NCBI GenBank assembly: GCA_044450785.1
Contig: JBIOJM010000147.1
Coordinates: 1 to 22,237 of the forward strand
Origin: JBIOJM01 sp044450785
GTDB taxonomy: Bacteria > Planctomycetota > Planctomycetia > Isosphaerales > Isosphaeraceae
Length of the DNA stretch: 22,237 nt
Direction: 5' to 3'
The notes under the pieces are model-generated. The model saw only the letters and a list, made by a program, of their open reading frames with translations. It searched no databases and was not told where the DNA came from. Each line of letters begins with the position of its first letter. Position 1 is the first letter of the stretch. The position numbers and the translations under genes are program-made. Below are positions 15,801 through 22,237 of the stretch, in pieces.

Positions 15801-18800
15801 AACCGACTTGACTTTCTCGGTTCCGATCCTCGCCAACCCCGGTCGTTCGAACCCTTCTTCGTTCTTCAACCTGACGCTCAGCCAGCCCGTCGGAGGCGCG
15901 ACCCTGGGCACGATCAGCTCCGCGACAGTGACCATCGCCAACCAGAGCAACCCCACCTTCAAGACGTTCCTCGTGGTGAACACGAACGACTCCGGGCCGG
16001 GCAGTTTGCGGGATGCGATCACCGCTGCCAACGCCGATTCCAGCCCGGGCACGGATAACATCGTTTTCGACATCCCGGCCTCGACGGCCCCGAACCTCGA
16101 TGTACCAGTTTCCGGCTTCCACTCCGACACCCAGACCTGGACGATCACGCTCAACAGTGCCCTGCCGACGATCACCCACTCGGTCATAATCGATGGATAC
16201 AGCCAGGCACACGTCGGTGTCCCCTTCCGCTACCCGACCGATTTTTCCTCGCAGCTTGACGTCCTGGCTGTCGGCGCCCTCGTGACCGGGGGAACCTACC
16301 AATTAACCGTTGCGAACTACACGGACCGAGATGGTACGGCTCGAGGCGGAACGACCGGCGACATCCCCTACAACGCGACCGCGGCGGTCGTCCAGAACCA
16401 GCTCGAGAATCTGGTCGGATTCGGCTATGTCGCCGTCATTGGTCCATCGCAAGCGGCCGGCCCGGGTGTCTACGGGATCACGTTCCAAGGGGAGTCGACC
16501 GGCCTAGCGATCAATTTGCAGGTGGTGTTGCCGACAAACCTGACGGGGACCAATCCCGGCGCGACCGTCGATGTGAGCACTCAAGGGGGCAATCCGAACG
16601 GCAACCCTTTCGAGATCACCACCACGCCCAACTCGACCGCCGCCACCGCCGGGAATAACGCCCGGGTCGGAGTGATCATCGACGGCAGCAACCTCCCGAG
16701 TGGCGCGATCGGGTTCCAGATCGAAGCCTCCAGCGCTGCGCTGCGGGGTTTGATCATCGACGGCTTTGACGTGGGGGTCGAGATCTCCTCCCCCCTATAC
16801 CCCGGCCCCGCCGACTTCTCCGGCAACCTGATCCAGGGAGATTTCATCGGCCAGTATCTCGTCTACCCAGTCGATCCCATCACAGGCACGCCTCTTCCCG
16901 CGCCGAACAGTGAAGAGCTCGCGGGCCAAGGCAATGGACAGGGGGTCGTCATCGACGGGTACGGGACGAACACGACACTAGGGGGGGCCTCACCCCAAGA
17001 CGACGATGTCATCGCGGGGAATCGAACACAGGGCGTGGAGGTCGCTTCGGGGGCGGACGGGAACCAGGTCTTGGGCAACGAGATCGGCGTGATCGGGCCG
17101 TCGAACGCCGGGGTGTACTGGGACGTGCCCAACGGCGCCCAAGGCATCCTGATCGAATCGTCGAGCAATCTCATCGGCGTGGCCGGTGCGGGGAACATCA
17201 TCTCGGCCAACGCCGGCGACGGCGTTGAGATCGACGGGACCGGTGCGACTCAGAACCTGGTCGCAGGCAACCTGATTGGCACGGGGCCCGGCGGCGGCTA
17301 CATCTTCGGGACCGGTAATCCCGGTAACCGCGGCGATGGTGTCGATATCCAGGACGCTCCGGACAACATCATCGGCGGCGACTCAACAGCACAGGGCAAC
17401 ACGATCTCCTCCAACGCCGGGGCCGGCGTTTTCATCACGGGCGCCTCGGCCTCGAGCAACGTCGTCTCCAACAACATTATCGGCCTGACCTCCGATGGAA
17501 GCCAAGTGCTCGGCAATGCCGAGCAGGGCGTGGCGGTCGATTCGCCTGGGACCCAGGTCGGGCCCGGCAACGTGATCTCGGCCAACCTCATCGGCGTGCT
17601 GGTCTCCGGCCCGAACGCCACTGGGGTTACCGTGGCGGGCAACCTGATCGGCACCGACATCACCGGGAAACTCGACCTGGGCAATGAGGACCAAGGCGTG
17701 CTCATCGACTTGGCCGCGGGCGTGGTCGTCCAGGGCAACGCGGCTGGGTCGCAAGTGATCTCGGGCAACAACGTCGGAGTCGAGATCGAGGGGCAGTCGG
17801 CCACGGGCAATTTGGTGCAAGGCAACCTGGTCGGAACGGACAAGACCGGCACGCTCGCGCTGCCCAACTCGCAGCAGGGCGTCCTCGTCGAGGACGCGCC
17901 CGCCAATACCATCGGCGGGTCCGTTGCCGCGAGCAGGAACGTGATCTCGGCCAATTTCTGGGGCGTCCAGATCGACGGCGCCACCGCGACCGGCAACCTT
18001 GTGGCGGGGAATGCCATCGGAACCGACGTCTCGGGGACGCTTCCTCTGGGCAACGAGACCCAGGGCATCATCTTTAGCAGCAACGCGTCGAACAACACGA
18101 TCGGCGGGACGGCCGCCGGCCAGGGCAACACGATCGCGTTCAACGTGGCGGCCGGGGTGAGCGTGCAGTCAGGTACCGGCAACACCATCCAGTCGAACAG
18201 CATCTTTTCCAATGGGCACCTGGGGATCGAGCTACTCGGGACAGGCAATGATTCTCAAAGTGCCCCGTCCCTATCAGGGGCAACCGGCGGTGGAACGAGC
18301 AGCAACATCCAGGGGTCGCTCACCAGCGTGCTGAACACCAGCTTTCTGATCCAGTTCTTCAGCAACATCGCCCCCGACCCCTCGGGTTTCGGCCAGGGCC
18401 AGACGTTCCTCGGCTCGACGACCGTCATGACCAACGCCAGCGGCAGCGCCACCATTAATTTCAACCTGTCCAACGGCCTTACCGACGGGGCTTGGCTGAC
18501 GGCCACCGCGACCAACCTGATCACCGGCGACACGTCGGCGTTCTCCAATGCCAACTCGGCGCAACCTGTGAGCGTCGCGTTCTCGATGGCCGACTTCATG
18601 GTCACTTCGACCAACATGACCACCTTTGCGACGATCGACGTCTTGCGGGCCGGTAACATCAGCGTGGCCGTTTCGGTGAGCTACGCCACCTCAAACGGCT
18701 CCGCCATCGCCGGCCAGGATTACTCGCCCGTCTCGGGCACGCTCACCTTCCCACCGAACCAAACGGACGAGATGTTCCAGGTCCCGATCCTCGCCAACTC

Positions 18801-21800
18801 CAATCGTTCGACCCCTTCTTCGTTCGTCAACCTGACGCTCAGCCAGCCCGTCGGAGGCGCGACCCTGGGCTCGATCAGCTCGGCGACCGTGACGATTGCC
18901 AATCAGAGCAACCATACCTTCAAGACGTTCTTCGTGGTGAACACCGACGACTCCGGGATGGGTAGTTTGCGGGATGCGATCACCGCAGCAAACGCCGATT
19001 CCAGCCCGGGCACGGACAACATCGTTTTCGACATCCCCACATCGACGGCCCCCAACCTCGATGTACCGGTTTCCGGCTTCCACTCCGCCACCCAGACCTG
19101 GACGATCACGCTCGCCAGTGCCCTGCCGACGATCACCCACTCGGTCATAATCGATGGATACAGCCAGGCACACGTCGGTGTCGCCTTCCGTTACCCGACC
19201 GATTTCACCTCGCAGAGTGACCTCCTGGATGTCGGCCCTCTCGTGACCGGGGGAACCTATCAATTAACCGTTGCGAGCTACACGGACCGAAGTGGTATGC
19301 TTCAACCCGGTATCAAGATGACCGGCGACATCCCCTACAACGCGACGGCGGCGTTCGTCCAGAACCAGCTCGAGAATCTGGTCGGATTCGGCAACGTCGC
19401 TGTGATTGGTCCATCGCAAGCGGCCGGCCCGGGTGTCTACACGATCACGTTCCAAGGCGAGTCGACCGGCCTGGAAATCAACATGCAGGTGGTGTCCCCG
19501 ACAAACCTGACGGGGACCAATCCCGTCGCAACGCTTGATGTGGTGATTCAGGGGGGAAATCCGAGCGCGAACCTTTCCGAGATCACCACGACGCCCAATT
19601 CGACTGCCGCCACCGCCGGGAATAACGCGCGGGTCGGAGTGATCATCGACGGCAGCCAGATCCCGAGCGGCCCAGCGGACATCGGGTTTGTGATCGACGC
19701 ATCCAACAGCATCCTGCGTGGCCTGGCGATCGGAGGATTCAGCGTCGGTGTCTCGGTCCCCAATCCCACCGACGTCGGCGACCTGGTCCAGGGGAATTCC
19801 ATCGGCGAGTACCTGTCTTATCCGGTCGATCACTTGACGGGAGCGCCCCTGCCGGCGCCGAACAATGTCGTCCCCGTCGCGCTGGGCAACACGCAGCAGG
19901 GAGTGGTGCTGGGCTCCAGGAACGCGACGCTAGGCGGAACCGATCCGCAGGCTGCCAACATCATCGGCGCCAATGGCGCGCAAGGCGTGTTGATCGAGCC
20001 GGGCGCATCCGGCAACCAGGTCCTGGGCAACCAGATCGGCGTGGTCGGACCCAGTAGCTCAGGGTTCTACTTCCAGGCCGGCAATGGCGCGGAAGGGGTC
20101 TTGATCCAATCGTCAGGCAATGCTGGCGATCAGTCAAGTATCGTTTATGCCTCGAGCAACATCATAGGGGGCGCGGCCGGAGGGGCCGGCAATATCATCT
20201 CGGCGAACCATACTTACGGCGTTCATATCGCGGGAGTGGGGGCGACTCGAAACCTGGTCGAGGCCAACTACATCGGGGTGGCGCCCGGCGGCGGCTTACT
20301 GTTCGGGCAGAGTGCGCCGGGTAACCTCGCCGACGGCGTGTGGATCGACAACGCGCAGTATAACCAGATCGGCGGCGGATCGGCGAGCGTCGGCAACGTG
20401 ATCTCATCGAATGGAAGGGCCGGCGTGAACATCACCGGCCCCTACGGGATCGGCAACACGGTGCTGAACAACATCATCGGTCTGACTTCCGCCGGCAATG
20501 TGGCCCTGGGCAACAACCAGGCCGGCGTGGCCGACTCCGCGCCGGGGACGGTGATCGGGCCGGGCAACGTGATCTCGGCCAACCTGATGGGTGTGTTGAT
20601 CTCCGGCTCGGCGGCCACGAATGTCACGGTGATCGGCAACCTGATCGGGACCGACCTGACCGGCGAGGCCGACCTGGGCAACGCCGAGCAGGGAGTCGAG
20701 ATCGACAGCGCGACGGGCGCGATCGTGGAAGGGAACGGGCAGGGTTCCCAGGTGATCTCGGGCAACCTGGTGGGCGTGGAGATCGACGGTGCGACATCCA
20801 CCGTCCAGACGCTCTCGATCCTGGGCCTTCCGACAGGGGGAACCTTCACACTGACGACTTCGGCGCCGCTGCCCGTCGGGACGACGGCGGCGATCCCGTA
20901 CAACGCGGACGCTGGCACCGTCCAGGACGCACTGGGGGCGATCATCGGGGCCGGCAACGTGGTTGTCACCGGCGGACCGTTGCCGAGCGGCAGCTTGACC
21001 ATCACGTTCCAGGGTGCGGATGCCCAGATCGCGATCCCGACCCTGTTCGCAACCAACAGCCTGACCGGGGAAGTCAGCCCGAGCGTCGAGATCGCCACGT
21101 CCACTCAAAACCTGGTGGAAGGCAACTTCATCGGAACCGACAAGGCGGGCACGGCCGACCGGGGCAACTCGAACGAGGGAGTGCTGATCGAGGGAGCCTC
21201 CGGCAACAACACGATCGGCGGGGTGCTAAGCACCGCGCGAAACGTGATTTCCACCAACCAATGGGGCATCCGGGTCGACGGTTCGAGCGCGACAGCCAAC
21301 CTGATCGAAGGAAACTTCATCGGGACTGACAGCACAGGTATCGCGCCATTGGGCAATGAAATCAACGGCGTCATCATCAGCAACAACGCATCCAACAACA
21401 CGATCGGAGGGACCGTCAGTGGCCAGGGCAATACGATCGCGTTCAACGTGGCGGCCGGGGTGAGCGTGCAGTCGGGCACGGGCGATGCGATCCTGTCCAA
21501 CAGCATCTTTTCCAATGGCCACCTGGGGATCGACTTGGTGGCTCCGGGCGATCCTGCCAGCGGTGTCACGCCCAACCAGCCCGGCATGCGCACCGGCCCG
21601 AACAACCTCCAGAATTACCCGGTGATGGTCGCGGCTTCTGGGGGCCCGATCGGCTCCGCCCAGGGCACTTTGAACAGCCTTCCCAACACAAGATTCTTGA
21701 TCCAGTTCTTCAGTAGCGTCGAGAAGGACCCGTCTGGCTACGGCCAGGGCCAGACGCTCCTCCTCCCCTCGCAAATGGTCACCACCGACTCGAATGGCAA

Positions 21801-22237
21801 CGCCAATATCAACATTAACCCGGACGGCGGACTGCCCGCCAACGGCTGGATCACCGCCACAGCGACCAACCTGGGCAGCGGCGACACCTCGGAGTTTTCC
21901 AACGCCATCGAGGCGCAGGCGGTCAGCGTCGCGTTCGCGATGGCGAGCTACACGGTTGAATCAACGGCCGGAACCGCCGCGATCTCGGTCCTGCGAACCG
22001 GCAACCCGAATGCAACCGTTTCGGTCAACTACGCGACCAGCGACGGTACGGCCCTGGCGGGCCGAGACTATACGGCCGCCTCGGGGACGCTGTCCTTCTT
22101 GCCCGGCCAGCTCCAGGAGTCGTTCAATGTCACGATCCTCCCGCACGACCGGAGCCTAATCGCGACAACGACGACGGTCAACCTGACGCTGAGCCAGCCG
22201 ACCGGGGGCGCGACTCTGGGCTCGATCAGCACGGCGA
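12898..22237 (+). CDS. Giant LEPR-XLL repeat protein: three macro-modules of beta-helix plus Calx-beta (C-terminus beyond window)
   Basis: The frame from the ATG at 12898 is open for 3113 codons to the window edge. GAGG about 10 bases upstream supports the start. The basic N-terminus contains SLETLEPRRLLS (25-36), the LEPR-XLL motif typical of giant planctomycete and proteobacterial surface proteins; no classic hydrophobic signal peptide follows. Three tandem modules start at codons 38, 1024 and 2011. Each has an SLRDAITAANAD-type opening, a beta-rich domain of about 100 residues (GGTF-LT, YNA-A-VQ, ITFQG, LTG), a parallel beta-helix with many GNVISAN, GNLIGTD and GV-I repeats, an IQFFSN/GQGQTFLGST beta segment, and a Calx-beta domain (15613-15945, 18568-18903, from 21922). 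A cell-surface adhesin or cell-wall role is likely by family, and calcium binding by the Calx-beta domains is possible; neither is proven. Minus-strand frames across it are composition shadows. Confidence 0.93.
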   Translation, partial: MFRARRRRTELADCRRARFWRSALSLETLEPRRLLSSFLVDSTADSGPGSLRAAMVAANADPSPGTDNIFFDIPASTAPLQNVPVPGFDPGTQTWTIALDSPLPTITRSVSIDGYTQAHFPISYLYPASISSAVQTVSVLGSPTGGNFTLTTSAPLPVGTTAPIAYTADAGTVQNALGAIIGAGNVAVTGGPLPNGSLTITFQGADAGQAIPDLSVTNNNLTGGISPSVLVTSATVGGVAGLPTLISSVPNNVAALDGNNAQVRVIVDGSKISSGPLDIGFVIDASNSILRGLAIEGFGVGVSVPNTTDVGDLIQGNFIGVYVTYPVDPQTGIPLPSPDTVVLARLGNTQQGVVLDSKNTTVGGTEPQDNNVISGNGAQGVLLQPGASGNQVLGNQIGVVGPIIGYYYQVGNGAEGVLIESSGNAGNPSSIVYSSSNIIGGAVAGAGNVISANSSYGVHIVGVGATRNLVEANYIGAAPGGGYVFGSGDPGNQADGVWIDDAPDNQVGGPAASDGNVISSNQGDGVDITGSDGLGNTVLNNIIGLTVGGSAVLGNDLAGVANYSAGTAVGPGNVISANLIGVLISGATATNVTVIGNLIGTDASGEADLGNARAGVEIDSATGVIVEGNGQGSQVISGNLVGVSINGPSATGILIAGNFIGTDKSGTADRGNSNEGVLIEGASGNTVGGTVSGAGNVISTNHWGIRLDGSTAINNLIEGNDVGTDVTGTAPLGNEVNGIIISNDASDNSIGGTGGGQGNTIAFNVAAGVSVQSGAGNSILSNSIFSNGHLGIELLGTGNDSQNAPSISGASGGGTGSNIQGSLTSVANTSFLIQFFSNIAPDASGFGQGQTFLGSTPVMTNASGSATINFNLSNGLAVGAWVTVTATNQSTGDTSAFSNAISAQPVSVAFSMADFPVGSTDGSVMVDIQRTGNLSVAVSVSYATSNGSAIAGQDYTATAGTLTFPPSQTDLTFSVPILANPGRSNPSSFFNLTLSQPVGGATLGTISSATVTIANQSNPTFKTFLVVNTNDSGPGSLRDAITAANADSSPGTDNIVFDIPASTAPNLDVPVSGFHSDTQTWTITLNSALPTITHSVIIDGYSQAHVGVPFRYPTDFSSQLDVLAVGALVTGGTYQLTVANYTDRDGTARGGTTGDIPYNATAAVVQNQLENLVGFGYVAVIGPSQAAGPGVYGITFQGESTGLAINLQVVLPTNLTGTNPGATVDVSTQGGNPNGNPFEITTTPNSTAATAGNNARVGVIIDGSNLPSGAIGFQIEASSAALRGLIIDGFDVGVEISSPLYPGPADFSGNLIQGDFIGQYLVYPVDPITGTPLPAPNSEELAGQGNGQGVVIDGYGTNTTLGGASPQDDDVIAGNRTQGVEVASGADGNQVLGNEIGVIGPSNAGVYWDVPNGAQGILIESSSNLIGVAGAGNIISANAGDGVEIDGTGATQNLVAGNLIGTGPGGGYIFGTGNPGNRGDGVDIQDAPDNIIGGDSTAQGNTISSNAGAGVFITGASASSNVVSNNIIGLTSDGSQVLGNAEQGVAVDSPGTQVGPGNVISANLIGVLVSGPNATGVTVAGNLIGTDITGKLDLGNEDQGVLIDLAAGVVVQGNAAGSQVISGNNVGVEIEGQSATGNLVQGNLVGTDKTGTLALPNSQQGVLVEDAPANTIGGSVAASRNVISANFWGVQIDGATATGNLVAGNAIGTDVSGTLPLGNETQGIIFSSNASNNTIGGTAAGQGNTIAFNVAAGVSVQSGTGNTIQSNSIFSNGHLGIELLGTGNDSQSAPSLSGATGGGTSSNIQGSLTSVLNTSFLIQFFSNIAPDPSGFGQGQTFLGSTTVMTNASGSATINFNLSNGLTDGAWLTATATNLITGDTSAFSNANSAQPVSVAFSMADFMVTSTNMTTFATIDVLRAGNISVAVSVSYATSNGSAIAGQDYSPVSGTLTFPPNQTDEMFQVPILANSNRSTPSSFVNLTLSQPVGGATLGSISSATVTIANQSNHTFKTFFVVNTDDSGMGSLRDAITAANADSSPGTDNIVFDIPTSTAPNLDVPVSGFHSATQTWTITLASALPTITHSVIIDGYSQAHVGVAFRYPTDFTSQSDLLDVGPLVTGGTYQLTVASYTDRSGMLQPGIKMTGDIPYNATAAFVQNQLENLVGFGNVAVIGPSQAAGPGVYTITFQGESTGLEINMQVVSPTNLTGTNPVATLDVVIQGGNPSANLSEITTTPNSTAATAGNNARVGVIIDGSQIPSGPADIGFVIDASNSILRGLAIGGFSVGVSVPNPTDVGDLVQGNSIGEYLSYPVDHLTGAPLPAPNNVVPVALGNTQQGVVLGSRNATLGGTDPQAANIIGANGAQGVLIEPGASGNQVLGNQIGVVGPSSSGFYFQAGNGAEGVLIQSSGNAGDQSSIVYASSNIIGGAAGGAGNIISANHTYGVHIAGVGATRNLVEANYIGVAPGGGLLFGQSAPGNLADGVWIDNAQYNQIGGGSASVGNVISSNGRAGVNITGPYGIGNTVLNNIIGLTSAGNVALGNNQAGVADSAPGTVIGPGNVISANLMGVLISGSAATNVTVIGNLIGTDLTGEADLGNAEQGVEIDSATGAIVEGNGQGSQVISGNLVGVEIDGATSTVQTLSILGLPTGGTFTLTTSAPLPVGTTAAIPYNADAGTVQDALGAIIGAGNVVVTGGPLPSGSLTITFQGADAQIAIPTLFATNSLTGEVSPSVEIATSTQNLVEGNFIGTDKAGTADRGNSNEGVLIEGASGNNTIGGVLSTARNVISTNQWGIRVDGSSATANLIEGNFIGTDSTGIAPLGNEINGVIISNNASNNTIGGTVSGQGNTIAFNVAAGVSVQSGTGDAILSNSIFSNGHLGIDLVAPGDPASGVTPNQPGMRTGPNNLQNYPVMVAASGGPIGSAQGTLNSLPNTRFLIQFFSSVEKDPSGYGQGQTLLLPSQMVTTDSNGNANININPDGGLPANGWITATATNLGSGDTSEFSNAIEAQAVSVAFAMASYTVESTAGTAAISVLRTGNPNATVSVNYATSDGTALAGRDYTAASGTLSFLPGQLQESFNVTILPHDRSLIATTTTVNLTLSQPTGGATLGSISTA
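13009..15966 (+). repeat. Macro-module 1 of the giant protein
   Basis: 986 codons, from FLVDSTADSGPGSLRAAM to the end of the first Calx-beta domain. The tail (about 15170-15960) is nearly identical in DNA to the tail of module 2, including CATCTTTTCCAATGGGCACC at about 15247. The middle (13690-15100) is closest to module 3. Confidence 0.9.
13297..13599 (+). repeat. 101-codon beta-rich domain, copy A (module 1)
   Basis: Reads VQTVSVLGSPTGGNFTLTTS, then GTVQNALGAIIGAGNVAVTG, SLTITFQGAD and LTGGISPSV. This GGTF-LT / YNA-A-VQ-AL / GAGNV-VTGG / TFQG / LTGG pattern is a small domain I recall from many giant planctomycete proteins. Degenerate relatives lie at the same relative position in modules 2 and 3. 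Confidence 0.8.
15967..18927 (+). repeat. Macro-module 2 of the giant protein
   Basis: 987 codons starting at FLVVNTNDSGPGSLRDAITAANAD. The front (15967-16680) is nearly identical to module 3, and the tail is nearly identical to module 1. The middle is the most divergent of the three; for example FQIEASSAALRGLIIDGF replaces FVIDASNSILRGLAI. Confidence 0.9.
16261..16584 (+). repeat. 101-codon-type domain, copy B (module 2)
   Basis: The module 2 relative of copy A: GGTYQLTVANYTD, DIPYNATAAVVQNQLENLVG, VYGITFQGESTG and NLTGTNPGATVDV. It is clearly diverged from copy A but nearly identical to copy C. Confidence 0.7.
19222..19551 (+). repeat. 101-codon-type domain, copy C (module 3, standard position)
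   Basis: Reads GGTYQLTVASYTD, DIPYNATAAFVQNQLENLVG, VYTITFQGESTG and NLTGTNPVATLDV. Nearly identical in DNA to copy B of module 2. Confidence 0.7.
20803..21105 (+). repeat. 101-codon domain, copy D, inserted into the module 3 beta-helix
   Basis: An extra copy that interrupts the beta-helix between DGATST and QNLVEGNFIGTD. Modules 1 and 2 read straight through at this point. It is flanked by similar 12-base stretches encoding ATST (GCGACATCCACC at 20791 and GCCACGTCCACT at 21094) and is closest to copy A (long identical stretches, roughly 80% or more by eye), not to copy C of its own module. Confidence 0.85.

Larger units (their letters stand above)
18928..22237 (+). repeat. Macro-module 3 of the giant protein (mosaic, incomplete)
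   Basis: Starts at FFVVNTDDSGMGSLRDAITAANAD. The distance from module start to Calx-beta is 2994 bases against 2601-2604 in the other modules. The 390-base excess is accounted for by the 303-base insertion at 20803-21105 and a segment of about 87 bases near 21545-21640 that encodes the family-typical RTGPNNLQNYPV stretch, absent from modules 1 and 2. Confidence 0.88.

Noticed and set aside
17298..18248. Long minus-strand frames inside the giant gene, with repeated-looking products
   Set aside because: They repeat only because the plus-strand modules repeat. Their products (for example strings of P-S-I-S-T-P) are composition shadows, while the plus frame gives coherent beta-helix and Calx-beta domains.

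Overview
The window reads as a high-GC chromosome segment from the phylum Planctomycetota, probably the Isosphaeraceae/Gemmatales side. That placement is an inference from gene content: a Ser/Thr kinase fused to an nSTAND-type NTPase, a DUF4349 lipoprotein, a DUF1264 protein, a Uma2 nuclease, many short hypothetical genes, and a giant repeat protein beginning with an LEPR-XLL motif. No tRNA, rRNA or CRISPR array was seen. Two large reading frames run off the window edges: the kinase off the left edge and the giant protein off the right. They are annotated here from direct translation.

Left part (1-7515). A kinase/nSTAND gene on the minus strand is divergent from a secreted or anchored von Willebrand factor A (VWA) protein. 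The VWA gene is followed by hisS (histidyl-tRNA synthetase), hisZ (its paralogue, the ATP phosphoribosyltransferase regulatory subunit) and hisG, then a short DUF6941-like gene. hisS and hisZ overlap by 4 bases, and the DUF6941-like gene starts 14 bases after hisG. hisZ and hisG should together form the first enzyme of histidine biosynthesis, and hisS uses the product. HisG here also carries what looks like its own C-terminal ACT-like domain, which is unexpected beside a HisZ. Two short arrays of 7-base repeats, both built on a TTCA core, lie upstream of the VWA gene and upstream of hisG.

Middle part (7516-12897). This is a patchwork of single genes on both strands: a DUF4349 lipoprotein, a HEAT-repeat remnant, an unrecognised 158-residue protein, an apparent alpha/beta-hydrolase tail, a DUF1264 protein, a Uma2 nuclease and an alpha/beta-hydrolase. 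A 148-base element with 26-base terminal inverted repeats and two internal hairpins (REPIN- or MITE-like) sits directly upstream of the DUF4349 gene. A strong GC hairpin followed by T residues separates the convergent Uma2 and hydrolase genes.

Right part (12898-22237). A single uninterrupted frame of at least 3113 codons encodes a giant, probably surface-exposed protein. It consists of three tandem macro-modules of about 986-987 codons, the third of which is longer and cut by the window edge. Each module has a secreted-repeat opening (SLRDAI type), a small beta-rich domain, a long parallel beta-helix rich in GN-I-GT motifs, and a Calx-beta domain. The third module is a mosaic of the first two. 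It also carries a second copy of a 101-codon domain inserted in frame into the middle of the beta-helix. This intragenic shuffling is the most interesting feature of the window.
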